64,000 nucleotides of DNA from Vibrio sp. VB16 (GCF_015594925.2 NZ_CP087591.1:682001-746000), one strand, 5' to 3'. Shown: positions 9,758-19,203, numbered from the stretch's first letter. Translations and numbers: made by a program. Notes: generated from the sequence alone by a model not told the origin.

Positions 9758-10692
9758 GGGGTATTCCTTTTATTGTCGCTGTCAAATTGGCCGCCCAAAT
9801 AAACGATCTGCAGGACAGATAAAATGAAAGCGATCAACAAGACAATGACGGACAATGCCGCGCCAACACCTAAGTCACCAATAACAAAAGACTGTTTGAA
9901 AATATAGGTACCAAATATCTCACTGGCACGGTTTGGTCCACCATTGGTCATAAGAAACACCACGGGAAACGTTTGCAAGGTGCCGATAATGCCGAGCATT
10001 AATAATGACTTGGTCGAAGATGACAACATAGGGATGATGATGGAAACAGCCATCCTCAACCCTTTCGCGCCGTCGACTCTTGCTGCATCTAAGATCTCTC
10101 TTGGTAAGTTACTCAACCCGGCGATATACATCAGCATGGAAAAGCCAGTCCACTGCCAAATATTGACCACGATTAAGGCGAAGATCGTATATTGAGGGTC
10201 GCCCAACGGCGAGTTGGCTAATTCAATACCAAATAATTTTAGATACTCTTGTCCTATCCCATAATAGGGGGCGTAGATTTGAATCCAAATGAGACTGACT
10301 ACAGAGACCGATGTCACTACGGGAATAAAGAATAAGGTGCGAAAAAAAGTACGCCATCTTTCGGTATAAAACTCAACATAATAGGCAATTACGCCACCTA
10401 TGAGCATCTGAACTGGAATGGTGATTGCCGCCCACAGGAACATGTTTCTCATCACAACCCAAAAAACAGGGTCAGTAATAACCGTTAGGTAATGTTGTAG
10501 ACCTACAAAGTTTCCTAATGCTACAGATTCACCGTCAAAGGTACTATTTGTGACTACCCATGCAATTGGGTAGGCAATGAAAACCATAAATATTACTGTT
10601 GCGGGTACCAAAAACAAATAGCGACCAAATTGGCGTAATATTGAGCGTTTTCTAACATAAGAGACATTCATGTCCAAAGGTGTGGAATTCAT
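9754..10692 (-). CDS. CUT1-type ABC permease (MalF/UgpA-like)
   Basis: 312 residues with six to seven membrane segments and an EAA loop (REILDAARVDGAKGLRMAVS near residue 200). Partner of the downstream permease, with which it overlaps by four bases. A 167-base gap containing a stem-loop separates it from the binding-protein gene upstream. Confidence 0.88.
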   Translation of the reverse strand: MNSTPLDMNVSYVRKRSILRQFGRYLFLVPATVIFMVFIAYPIAWVVTNSTFDGESVALGNFVGLQHYLTVITDPVFWVVMRNMFLWAAITIPVQMLIGGVIAYYVEFYTERWRTFFRTLFFIPVVTSVSVVSLIWIQIYAPYYGIGQEYLKLFGIELANSPLGDPQYTIFALIVVNIWQWTGFSMLMYIAGLSNLPREILDAARVDGAKGLRMAVSIIIPMLSSSTKSLLMLGIIGTLQTFPVVFLMTNGGPNRASEIFGTYIFKQSFVIGDLGVGAALSVIVLLIAFILSVLQIVYLGGQFDSDNKRNTP

Positions 10693-10803
10693 CGATACGT
10701 CACCTTGAGTTGGTCTTCTTGATGCACCATCAGTCGTTATTGATAAGAATAAATAAGCGGGCTTTTGACGATGCCTAAATTATCGAACCTTTTCTAATGA
10801 TGA

Positions 10804-10833
10804 TTGCCACTGCACGTCATTGCTCAGTGGCAA
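10804..10833 (-). repeat. Intercistronic stem-loop between binding-protein and permease genes
   Basis: TTGCCACTG at 10804-10812 pairs with CAGTGGCAA at 10825-10833. There is no T-run after it on the minus strand, so it is more likely an mRNA-stabilising or attenuating hairpin that keeps binding-protein levels above permease levels, as in many ABC operons. Confidence 0.45.
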
Positions 10834-10859
10834 ATCATTCACTCATTCTAGTTACCTTG

Positions 10860-12140
10860 TTACTTTGTCAGCTCTTTATCTGTTGCAACTTGCATTTTTT
10901 CCATTGCATCAACTGGCGTAAGGCTACCCGCGGCGACACCTGCCAATGCGTTCTCTAATGCATCCGATATACTTGGATTAGCGAACCTTTGATTCTCCGC
11001 TACGGCTAAATCGTTCATAAAGCGAACTGAAAGTGACTGAACATGTGCACTAATCTCTCCCTTCGGCGTGTGGCCGACGAATGCGGGAAGATCGTTAAGA
11101 TCATTGAGTGCTTGTTGTAATGCTACACCATTAACCAATGAGGCAAGGAACTTCCAAGCTGCTGGATTATTTTTGCCATTCGCCGTCAATCCATATCCAA
11201 TATCAATACCACCAACGGGTGGCGACGCTCGGTCTGAGTCTGGCATTGCAGGTAGGTGGAAGAAATCAAAACCGTCCATGTTTTGAACATATTTCGACAA
11301 TGGAGGTGGGAATTTACTTTCCTGCATCCACCACGACCCTAACGCCATCATACCGACTTTGCCTTGTGCAAAAAGCTGCGCTCCGGTTGGATACGCATGT
11401 GCGCCCAACGCCCCTTTTTGAAATACACCATCATCAAACAGTTTCTTCCACGCGGCCATTGCTTTAACCAACTCAGGATCATTCCACTTCGCTTGTCCAT
11501 ATTGGGCCTTTTCGACCAATCCCGGCGAGTATTGATTGGCAAGCATCAAGAACACATTGATATTTTGCCATCCATCCGCTGCGCCCTGAAACATTGGGAT
11601 GTAACCCCCATCCGACAATTTTTTCGACGCTGATACTAATTGATTGTAGTTTTCAGGTGCACTTAGACCTAATTTATCGAAGATTTTTCGGTTATACCAA
11701 ATTGCCAAAACCTGCGACTCTTGAGGCAAGATATAAAAATCTTCGTCCCCAGACGGATTTCCCATTTGCATCTGTTTGATGTTAATAGGGAATACGCCGT
11801 TCAACCAGTCATCGCCCCACTCTTTAGAAGCGAGACCATTTAGAGGGACTAAATGAGTCCGATAACGTTGCGTGAATGCACCGGGTTGCAAACCGATGAC
11901 ATCAGGTAAACCACCGGATACTGCTCCCGCTTTTAACGCGGTAATGTATTCTGGTGAATAGTTGTAATAGGTGTATTTAACGTCAATATCTGGGTTAGCT
12001 TCTTCAAAGGCTGCTATGGATTTTTGCATTGTTCCTTGTACAAACCATGACCAAACATTAACCGTTTCTTTCGCGAAACTCGACGTACTCAGTACCGCTA
12101 TAAAGAGTGCGCACAAAGTTATTTTGCATCGACTTTTCAT
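10860..12140 (-). CDS. Extracellular solute-binding protein, family 1 (CUT1 importer)
   Basis: 426 residues from the ATG at 12140, chosen because GGAG stands nine bases upstream and a clear signal peptide begins there (MKSRCKITL...STSSFA, cleavage about residue 23). A longer open frame upstream has no ribosome site. VNVWSWFVQGTMQKSIAAF and the periplasmic two-lobe pattern fit sugar-binding proteins of the MalE/UgpB class. It delivers the unknown carbohydrate to the permease pair. Confidence 0.87.
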   Translation of the reverse strand: MKSRCKITLCALFIAVLSTSSFAKETVNVWSWFVQGTMQKSIAAFEEANPDIDVKYTYYNYSPEYITALKAGAVSGGLPDVIGLQPGAFTQRYRTHLVPLNGLASKEWGDDWLNGVFPINIKQMQMGNPSGDEDFYILPQESQVLAIWYNRKIFDKLGLSAPENYNQLVSASKKLSDGGYIPMFQGAADGWQNINVFLMLANQYSPGLVEKAQYGQAKWNDPELVKAMAAWKKLFDDGVFQKGALGAHAYPTGAQLFAQGKVGMMALGSWWMQESKFPPPLSKYVQNMDGFDFFHLPAMPDSDRASPPVGGIDIGYGLTANGKNNPAAWKFLASLVNGVALQQALNDLNDLPAFVGHTPKGEISAHVQSLSVRFMNDLAVAENQRFANPSISDALENALAGVAAGSLTPVDAMEKMQVATDKELTK

Positions 12141-12225
12141 ATTGCTGAACTCCATTTCCGTTTCAGCCACTGGCGCCTCATTTCGCATACTATAATGAAC
12201 TGCCAGAGGGTAATTTTGTCAGTGT

Positions 12226-13188
12226 TCAAACCAGTACTGACAACCTGTTAACGAGCGGATCACCCGCTAATTCAAATGCTTCCATCAAAGCGTCTGGATG
12301 ACCAGACTCACCAAATCGGTCTTCAATCCCAATTCGATGTAATAAGTGTGGGTGGTTATTCTTATCTAGTAGACTCCCTATTGAGTCGGCCAACCCACCA
12401 TGAATGGAATGTTCTTCCACCACTGCGATTGGCCCTTGCCAAGATTTAATGGCGGCGGCTAATTCATTCGCCAATGGTTTTATGCACGTTATCGCCACAA
12501 CTCGAGCATGGATACCTTGCTCTGCTAAACCATCCACCGCCTCCAGTACTTTAGCGGTCAGGGTACCTGTCGAAAAAATCGTCAGATCTTCGCCTTCTTT
12601 TAATACTCGGTAGGGGGGACTAGTAGAGTGAGGTTTGCTTTTGGGCGATAATAGTGTCGGAGAAGGAAAACGCGATAGACGCACGTATGTTGGCCCATCG
12701 TAAGCAAGGATTTCCTCTATCACCCAACTCAAATCATTTGCATCGATGGGTGAATACACTCGAATATTAGGAATGGAACGCATAATTGCAATGTCTTCCA
12801 CTGCTTGCTGAGTCGCACCATCTTCTCCCAAATTAATACCGCCGTGAAAACCGAAGAATTTAACATTAAGTTTCGGATACGCCACTGACATTGCAATTTG
12901 ATCACAAGCTCTGCGCGTTAAAAACGCCGCAAAAGTATTCACAAATGGTACGAATCCCATCGTTGCAAGGCCCGCAGATATACCAACCATGTTCTGCTCA
13001 GCAATACCAATATTGAGATGGCGTTTGGGGTATTTTTCTGCAAATGAAGCGGTTTTCGTTGATTTAGAAAGGTCCGCATCTAACAAGTAAACATCTTCAT
13101 GTTTTTTCCCTACCGACATCACCGCCACTGCATAGGCATCCCTTAAAGAAACTAAGCCATATTGTTCAAAATCCGTTGATATACTCAT
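12226..13188 (-). CDS. Transketolase-like protein, C-terminal (pyrimidine-binding) subunit
   Basis: 320 residues. The ATG at 13188 overlaps the stop of the N-terminal subunit gene (ATGA) and has AGAGG seven bases upstream, so the pair is translationally coupled. It carries the Pyr domain with the catalytic Glu region (NIGIAEQNMVGISAG near residue 65) and the transketolase C-terminal domain (from about 190). With the preceding gene it makes one thiamine-diphosphate transketolase split in two. Known split enzymes with this layout include apulose-4-phosphate transketolase AptAB and sulfofructose transketolase SqwGH; the latter's partners are absent here. Confidence 0.88.
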   Translation of the reverse strand: MSISTDFEQYGLVSLRDAYAVAVMSVGKKHEDVYLLDADLSKSTKTASFAEKYPKRHLNIGIAEQNMVGISAGLATMGFVPFVNTFAAFLTRRACDQIAMSVAYPKLNVKFFGFHGGINLGEDGATQQAVEDIAIMRSIPNIRVYSPIDANDLSWVIEEILAYDGPTYVRLSRFPSPTLLSPKSKPHSTSPPYRVLKEGEDLTIFSTGTLTAKVLEAVDGLAEQGIHARVVAITCIKPLANELAAAIKSWQGPIAVVEEHSIHGGLADSIGSLLDKNNHPHLLHRIGIEDRFGESGHPDALMEAFELAGDPLVNRLSVLV

Positions 13189-14015
13189 GATGCTACCTCT
13201 TCGCAAGCTGCCAAATATTCCTCATCACTCAAGGCATGACTGTGCCAATCTACCTGATTTTCCATGAAGGAAACCCCAGCACCTTTCGTAGTATTTGCAA
13301 CGATAAATCGCGGAACATCGCCATGTATCGGCGAGGTTGCCCACTGTATGGCCTCCACCATCTCAGCCATTGATTGACCATCTATCTCGATTACAGCCCA
13401 ACCAAATGCTTCTAATTTCGGTCGATATGGGGTGAGGTCCTGTACTTCTGCAACGGTGCCATCGTTTTGAATTCCATTCGCATCCAATATCGTCACGAGA
13501 TGCGATACACCGGCGGCCCCCGCATAGGCTATCGCTTCCCAGATTTGACCGCTGTTCATTTCGCCGTCCCCTACAATAACAAACGAAAAATTCTTGCTGC
13601 CTATTCGTTCTAAGGCAATGGCTTGCCCTATACCAACTGACAGCCCCTGTCCTAATGACCCTGTTGACATCTCAATTTCTCTGAGCCTTGAACGGTCGGG
13701 ATGACCTTGCAATCTTGAACCAAGTTGACGCAAGGTTTGTAATTCTTCGACTGGCAACAATTCAACCAATGCAAGCACGGCATAAAGTGCAGGCACGGCG
13801 TGGCCCTTGGATAAAATGACATGGTCTCGGTCTCGTTTCTCTATCCACCCTCCTTGCGGTTTAATTCTGTCGCAATACAGCGCAACAAGCATTTCAATGC
13901 ACGACATGCTACCGCCTGGATGGCCAGAACCGGCTGCATATATCTGATCAAAAACATATTTTCGAGCGAGCTTTGCTAGGGCTTTTAACTCATTAATTTG
14001 TACTTGTTCTGTCAT
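13185..14015 (-). CDS. Transketolase-like protein, N-terminal (diphosphate-binding) subunit
   Basis: 276 residues. Substrate-phosphate and thiamine-diphosphate motifs are intact: AGSGHPGGSMS near residue 28, ILSKGHAVPALY near 68, and the GDGEMNSGQIWEA...DANGIQNDG metal-binding motif near 150-180. It overlaps the RpiR-type regulator gene by four bases and the C-terminal subunit by four. It moves a two-carbon glycolaldehyde unit between sugars. The regulator, ABC importer and FGGY kinase in the same operon indicate a dedicated catabolic enzyme, not the housekeeping transketolase, which is a single chain of about 660 residues in vibrios. Confidence 0.9.
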   Translation of the reverse strand: MTEQVQINELKALAKLARKYVFDQIYAAGSGHPGGSMSCIEMLVALYCDRIKPQGGWIEKRDRDHVILSKGHAVPALYAVLALVELLPVEELQTLRQLGSRLQGHPDRSRLREIEMSTGSLGQGLSVGIGQAIALERIGSKNFSFVIVGDGEMNSGQIWEAIAYAGAAGVSHLVTILDANGIQNDGTVAEVQDLTPYRPKLEAFGWAVIEIDGQSMAEMVEAIQWATSPIHGDVPRFIVANTTKGAGVSFMENQVDWHSHALSDEEYLAACEEVAS

Positions 14016-14917
14016 GTTTTTTTCCTTTTCGTTTCTTTAAGGAGCTTTCCACGATCCAGTGCGCGGTTAACCTGATCGGTGACGACCATTCTTCCCGGTG
14101 AATCGACGACAAGGCACTGGTAAATAACTTCATTAAACATAATTTGCATCATTCGGTTCATGGCCGCATCCATGCCATATAACCCAGTCCCTGGTGGGGT
14201 AAGCACGGTGATATCGGCTAATTCGCTCAGTGAGGAGTCCGCTTTCGCTGTCACTATCAATAGCCTGCTGCCTCGCTCTTTAACGATCCGAGCGACTTCG
14301 ACTATTTCACGCGTAACCCCAGAATAAGAAATGATGATGGCAAGATCGTTTTTACCCATTAGGGAGGCTTTAACCAGTTGGGTGTGAGAGTCCAGATCAA
14401 ATTGGATCGACAGGCCAATTCGCAACAGTCGTTGGTAAAGATCCAACGCCGCAATGGCCGACTGCCCCACACCAAAAGTGATAATTTTGTTGGCTTGATT
14501 GATTTCTTTTAGCGTGTTGGCTAACACATCCGACTGTTCAAGAATGTCGGAAAATCGCAGAGCTCGAACTGAGCAGTTACTAAAAACTTTGTGGGCAATA
14601 TCTAGCGGTGTGTCATCAACAGATAAGTTAGGACCACTATCTTGGCTGCTTTCAATTTGAGCTTTCATTGCTCGGCTGCTTTTCATGATGTCAGCGCGTA
14701 ACTCACGTTGTCCAGAACACCCAAATCGTTTTGAAAGCCTGCCTATTGTTGCGCGGCTCGCCTTAGCACTTTGACAGATTTCATCTGTGTTTAAGGTCGC
14801 AAGTTGGTATTCCGATAAAGACAACAAGTATTCAACCAGTCGTCTTTCTGCTGGGCTCACTTTTGTATTTGTCAGTCTATGAATTATATTTTCATTTTGC
14901 ATAGTAGAGTCCAACAC
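14012..14917 (-). CDS. RpiR-family transcriptional regulator (HTH + SIS)
   Basis: 301 residues. The GTG at 14917 is preceded by AAGGA at good spacing; an ATG five codons in is an alternative. N-terminal helix-turn-helix (about 1-80, SAKASRATIGRLSKRFG) and a C-terminal SIS phosphosugar-binding domain (about 130-270, FGVGQSAIAALDLYQRLL). It is the first gene of the operon and probably senses a phosphorylated intermediate and controls its own operon. Possible operator repeats lie 31-94 bases upstream. Confidence 0.88.
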   Translation of the reverse strand: MLDSTMQNENIIHRLTNTKVSPAERRLVEYLLSLSEYQLATLNTDEICQSAKASRATIGRLSKRFGCSGQRELRADIMKSSRAMKAQIESSQDSGPNLSVDDTPLDIAHKVFSNCSVRALRFSDILEQSDVLANTLKEINQANKIITFGVGQSAIAALDLYQRLLRIGLSIQFDLDSHTQLVKASLMGKNDLAIIISYSGVTREIVEVARIVKERGSRLLIVTAKADSSLSELADITVLTPPGTGLYGMDAAMNRMMQIMFNEVIYQCLVVDSPGRMVVTDQVNRALDRGKLLKETKRKKT

Positions 14918-14947
14918 AGGTTTTCCTTGTTAATTCTGACATTAAAC

Positions 14948-15011
14948 ATGAGTCACTTTAACTCATATTGATCATTTTTTAACCATGCGTGAACTATAGC
15001 GACTCATATTG
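14948..15011. promoter_or_regulatory. Candidate operator of the RpiR-type regulator
   Basis: ATGAGT at 14948-14953 and ACTCAT at 14961-14966 form a palindrome with a seven-base spacer. A longer form, ACTCATATTG, starts at 14961 and is repeated exactly at 15002-15011. All lie just upstream of the regulator gene. The rest of the 14918-15354 gap holds no recognisable gene. Confidence 0.4.
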
Positions 15012-15354
15012 GGTAGATCAACTGTACAATAAACAAACAACGTCTCAATTTTGATATTCATAGATAAAGAGTAATATGGCCAAAAATCGAGAATCATTCT
15101 TAAAATCGGCAAGCCATTGTTTGTTCTGTAAAAGAGTGGCATAAAACACGAAAACGAACGACCATATCAAGCTTTAGTTGATGGAGCCCTGCTTTATATG
15201 ACAACAGAGTGGATAGAAGGCATTGTCTGATGTGACGGTGAGGTGGGTTTACTTTTCTTGCGCCGTTGTTCCTTTCATTTCTCGTCCATTGAATAAGCAT
15301 CTTAAGGATGAATGAGTGATTTTTATCCATTACCATAGTATTAAAATGTAATTG

Positions 15355-15386
15355 AAAAAAAACCGGCCATTTATCAGGCCGGTTTT
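15355..15386 (-). terminator. Rho-independent terminator after glpV
   Basis: Stem AAAACCGGCC / GGCCGGTTTT with an eight-base loop, followed on the minus strand by eight T. The stem equals that of the gldA terminator at 6212. Confidence 0.9.
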
Positions 15387-15405
15387 TATTAACACATCTT
15401 ATTGA

Positions 15406-17130
15406 TTAACCACCAATTAGATCTTTATAAGCAATCGTTTTACCTTGAGGTTTCTCGTTAGATAACTTCGCTTTTGGTGAACCAGGTTGGCTCAACCAAA
15501 ACTCAGGATCTTTCTCAGGGTTAAGCTTAGGACCACATTCGCCCTGCGCTTTACTACGCTCTAAACGCTTCAATACTTTGTCTTGAGCCAGTGCTAGACC
15601 ATCCATAGCTTGTTGCGGTGTTTTTTCACCACTAGCGGCTTCAGCAACATATTGCCACCATAATTGTGCAAGCTTCGGATAATCAGGAACATTGGTTCCT
15701 GTTGGTGTCCATTGCTCGCGAGCATCACTGCGATAAAATTCAACCAATCCACCAAGTTTCGGTGCCATGTCGGTCATCGCTTGTGAATTAAGGTCCGATT
15801 CACGAATAGGTGTTAGACCAACGATAGTCTTCTTCAACGAGAGCGTTTTTGAAGTTACAAATTGCGCATACAACCACGCGGCTTTACGATGATCAACAGG
15901 TGTTGAATTCAAGAAAGTCCACGCACCAGTATCTTGGTAACCCAGCTTCATTCCATCTTCCCAGTATGGGCCTCTTGGTGACGGAGCCATACGCCATTTT
16001 GGTGTGCCATCTTCATTTACAACAGGTAGGCCCGATTTAGTCATATCTGCAGTAAATGCGGTATACCAGAATATTTGTTGAGCGATACTGCCTTGAGCAG
16101 GTACGGGACCTGACTCACCAAAGGTCATGCCAGCAGCTTCAGGTGGCGCATATTTTTTCAACCATTCTACATACTTGGCCGTTGCGTATACGGCAGCTGG
16201 ACCATTTGTAGCACCACCACGAGCGACGCTTGAACCAACCGGGTTACAACCTTCAACGCGAATCCCCCACTCATCAACAGGAATACCATTAGGAATACCC
16301 TTGTCGCCAGCACCAGCCATTGATAGCCATGAATCGGTAAAACGCCAACCTAAAGATGGATCTTTTTTACCGTAATCCATATGTCCATAAATACGTTTAC
16401 CATCAATTTCTTTTACTTTTACAGAGAAGAACTCGGCAATATCTTCATAAGCAGACCAGTTTAGTGGCACACCTAGCTCGTAACCATAATCGTCTTTAAA
16501 TTTCTTTTTAAGATCAGCGCGTTCAAACCAGTCAGCACGGAACCAATACAAGTTAGCAAACTGTTGATCCGGTAATTGGTAGATTTTTCCATCTGGTCCA
16601 GTAGTAAAGCTCAAACCAATAAAATCTTCTAAATCTAAGGTTGGAGAGGTGACAGCTTTACCTTCACCAGCGATAAAATCACTGATTGGTACCACTTTTC
16701 CGTAACGAAAGTGCGTACCGATTAAATCTGAGTCATTAACGTAGGCATCGTAAATATTACGACCTGATTGCATTTGAGTTTGAAGTTTTTCAACCACATC
16801 CCCTTCTTGAATCAAATCATGATTTACTTTAATACCAGTAATCTCGAAGAAAGCCTTCGCTAAAACTTTAGATTCATATTCGTGAGTTGTAAGGGTCTCA
16901 GAAGCAACATTAATCTCCATGCCACGAAAAGGTTTTGCAGCTTCAGTGAACCAACCCATCTCGTCCATTTGTTGCTTTTGACTTAATGTTGACGGTGTAA
17001 ATTCTGTACCGATCCAATTCTCGGCAGCGTCACTATATTGGTCTGCTAGCGCCATGCTGCTACAACCTGCAATTAACATCGCGATGCTCAAACGGCCCAG
17101 TTTGAAAACTGATTTATTTTTATTAAACAT
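15406..17130 (-). CDS. glpV: Glycerol ABC transporter substrate-binding protein (GlpV type)
   Basis: 574 residues, unusually long for a binding protein but typical of the Rhizobium GlpV family. Signal peptide with cleavage after MALA near residue 29; an AGCSS stretch also resembles a lipobox, so lipid anchoring is possible. It is the last gene of a six-gene operon whose order (ATPase, ATPase, permease, permease, 90-residue membrane protein, long binding protein) matches rhizobial glpSTPQUV, known for glycerol uptake. The nearby glycerol dehydrogenase and dihydroxyacetone kinase support glycerol as ligand. Confidence 0.85.
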   Translation of the reverse strand: MFNKNKSVFKLGRLSIAMLIAGCSSMALADQYSDAAENWIGTEFTPSTLSQKQQMDEMGWFTEAAKPFRGMEINVASETLTTHEYESKVLAKAFFEITGIKVNHDLIQEGDVVEKLQTQMQSGRNIYDAYVNDSDLIGTHFRYGKVVPISDFIAGEGKAVTSPTLDLEDFIGLSFTTGPDGKIYQLPDQQFANLYWFRADWFERADLKKKFKDDYGYELGVPLNWSAYEDIAEFFSVKVKEIDGKRIYGHMDYGKKDPSLGWRFTDSWLSMAGAGDKGIPNGIPVDEWGIRVEGCNPVGSSVARGGATNGPAAVYATAKYVEWLKKYAPPEAAGMTFGESGPVPAQGSIAQQIFWYTAFTADMTKSGLPVVNEDGTPKWRMAPSPRGPYWEDGMKLGYQDTGAWTFLNSTPVDHRKAAWLYAQFVTSKTLSLKKTIVGLTPIRESDLNSQAMTDMAPKLGGLVEFYRSDAREQWTPTGTNVPDYPKLAQLWWQYVAEAASGEKTPQQAMDGLALAQDKVLKRLERSKAQGECGPKLNPEKDPEFWLSQPGSPKAKLSNEKPQGKTIAYKDLIGG

Positions 17131-17236
17131 TCGTTCTTCCTTTGTTATTTAAAGTGCACATTAACTATGTACTTACTATTGGCACAACCTAGTGCCAAAC
17201 GCGTCCTTCTCTAAGACCCCTAAATTTCTTGTGTTT

Positions 17237-17509
17237 TCACCCCCATTTCATAACAATTAACAACCAGATTATTGCGACTACAAAAGGGATCCAAATCGAC
17301 ATTTCTGTAAACCCGACGAACCCTAGATGAATGTACGCAGCACTTAATAAGCTTATAAACAACCTATCTCCACGAGTAGTTTCGATAGGGAAAAACCCTT
17401 TTCTTGCAACACATGGGCGCATTACTTCCCAACAAGTCATCGCTATTAATATGCAGGCAATACCCGTATAAAATAGTGCTGAAGGCAATGTCCAAGCCAT
17501 CCAATTCAT
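17237..17509 (-). CDS. glpU: Small membrane protein of the glycerol ABC transporter (DUF2160, GlpU type)
   Basis: 90 residues with three hydrophobic segments (about 10-28, 47-66, 70-88) and CWEVMRPCVARKGFFPIETTRGDRLF between the first and second. This DUF2160 protein accompanies the glycerol-type importer in alpha- and gamma-proteobacteria; its exact role is unknown to me. It is nine bases downstream of the second permease gene. Confidence 0.82.
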   Translation of the reverse strand: MNWMAWTLPSALFYTGIACILIAMTCWEVMRPCVARKGFFPIETTRGDRLFISLLSAAYIHLGFVGFTEMSIWIPFVVAIIWLLIVMKWG

Positions 17510-17518
17510 ATTTATCTC

Positions 17519-18319
17519 CTATACACGACCAAGAGCAAAGCCCTTCGCCACGTGATTTCTAACAAACCAAATAACCAACATGCCAGGTAAAATCGTTAAG
17601 ACACCAGCCGCTGCTAGTACGCCCCAATCAATACCAGATGCACTCACAGTACGTGTCATAACAGCCGCAATGGGTTTTGCACTCACTGAAGTCAATGTTC
17701 TCGCTAGTAGCAACTCAATCCAGCTAAACATGAAGCAGAAAAATGCCGTTACTCCAATCCCTGAGCTGATTAAAGGGATAAATATTTTCATGAAAAATTT
17801 CGGAAAACTATAGCCATCGATATACGCTGTTTCGTCAATTTCACGCGGAACACCAGACATAAACCCTTCAAGAATCCATACGGCTAATGGCACGTTAAAT
17901 AAGCAGTGTGCCAAGGCGACACCTATGTGCGTATCAAACAAACCCACAGAAGAATAAAGTTGAAAGAACGGTAATAAGAACACCGCTGGTGGTGCCATAC
18001 GGTTGGTTAATAACCAGAAGAATAAATGGTTGTCACCAATAAAACGAAAGCGTGAAAATGCGTAAGCAGCAGGCAGGGCTACTATCAGACTAATCACCAT
18101 ATTCAGTGATACGTAGTAAATAGAGTTGATATAACCCATGTACCAACTAGCATCAGTGAAGATCGTTGTGTAGTTAGCAAAAGTAAAATCGTTAGGCCAA
18201 AATGTAAGGCCTCCTAAGATCTCTTGATTGCTCTTGAATGACATCATCAACAGCCAATAAAGGGGGAGTAGCAAAAATAATATATATAAGCTAAGGCCCA
18301 GTGTTTTTCTCTTGTTCAT
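17519..18319 (-). CDS. glpQ: Glycerol ABC transporter permease (GlpQ type)
   Basis: 266 residues with six membrane segments and an EAA loop (REIDETAYIDGYSFPKFFMKI near residue 165). MalG-like fold. The symbol follows the rhizobial glpSTPQUV naming and does not mean the glycerophosphodiesterase. It lies 20 bases after the first permease gene. Confidence 0.85.
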   Translation of the reverse strand: MNKRKTLGLSLYILFLLLPLYWLLMMSFKSNQEILGGLTFWPNDFTFANYTTIFTDASWYMGYINSIYYVSLNMVISLIVALPAAYAFSRFRFIGDNHLFFWLLTNRMAPPAVFLLPFFQLYSSVGLFDTHIGVALAHCLFNVPLAVWILEGFMSGVPREIDETAYIDGYSFPKFFMKIFIPLISSGIGVTAFFCFMFSWIELLLARTLTSVSAKPIAAVMTRTVSASGIDWGVLAAAGVLTILPGMLVIWFVRNHVAKGFALGRV

Positions 18320-18339
18320 AATTGAATCCTTTGCGTTAA

Positions 18340-19203
18340 TTATTTGCTATCGCCATGGGTCATAGCAGTATAGAAAAGCCAACTGACTAATAGGATTATC
18401 AAGAAATAGATAATAGAGAATGCACCAGCAGGTCCTATATCAAATTGTCCTACTGCCATTTTAGTCAATGCCTGGCTCAAGAAAGTGGTTGAGTTGCCTG
18501 GGCCACCACCTGTGAGTACGAAAGGTTCGGTATAAATCATAAAACTATCCATGAACCGGAGTAACACACCAATCAACAGAACACTTTTTAGTTTAGGAAG
18601 TTGGATATAACGGAAAACAGCCCAACTAGATGCTCGGTCAATACTCGCCGCTTGGTAATAGGCATCTGGGATAGCGCGTAAACCTGAATAAGCAAGCAAC
18701 GCCACTAACGATGTCCAATGCCAGACATCCATCAGAAGTACCGTAAACCAAGCGTCCATAGGATTAGCGGCATAGTTATAATTCATGCCTATTTCATTTA
18801 GTGCCCAACCAAAGAGCCCTATATCTGCACGACCGAAGATTTGCCAAATCGTACCCACTACATTCAGAGGTACTAAAAGAGGTAAAGCCAATACCAGCAA
18901 AGTCACGACAGACCAGTTGCCAGATTTAGGCATCATTAAGGCCACTGCGATCCCAAGAGGAATTTCTATCAGTAACACGGCCCCGGAAAAGATAAACTGA
19001 CGTACTAATGAATCCTGTAATCTAGGGTCACTCAAAATTTCTCGGTACCATTCGGTGCCAACGTAGATACGTGTGTTGACGTCAAAAATATCTTGAATCG
19101 AATAGTTGACCACAGTCATAAGCGGCACAACGGCACTAAACGCCACCAGCAGAACAACGGGTAGAACTAGGAACCATGCCTTGTTGGAACGAGATTTATT
19201 CAT
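18340..19203 (-). CDS. glpP: Glycerol ABC transporter permease (GlpP type)
   Basis: 287 residues from the ATG at 19203, which overlaps the glpT stop codon (ATGAATAA) and has AAGGGTG upstream; an earlier in-frame start would reach further into glpT. Six membrane segments and an EAA loop (DAYYQAASIDRASSWAVFRYI near residue 190). MalF/UgpA-like partner of GlpQ. Confidence 0.85.
   Translation of the reverse strand: MNKSRSNKAWFLVLPVVLLVAFSAVVPLMTVVNYSIQDIFDVNTRIYVGTEWYREILSDPRLQDSLVRQFIFSGAVLLIEIPLGIAVALMMPKSGNWSVVTLLVLALPLLVPLNVVGTIWQIFGRADIGLFGWALNEIGMNYNYAANPMDAWFTVLLMDVWHWTSLVALLAYSGLRAIPDAYYQAASIDRASSWAVFRYIQLPKLKSVLLIGVLLRFMDSFMIYTEPFVLTGGGPGNSTTFLSQALTKMAVGQFDIGPAGAFSIIYFLIILLVSWLFYTAMTHGDSK

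Noticed and set aside
15100..15336. 78-codon open frame upstream of the RpiR operon
   Set aside because: No ribosome site or recognisable domain; low-complexity composition as expected for chance.
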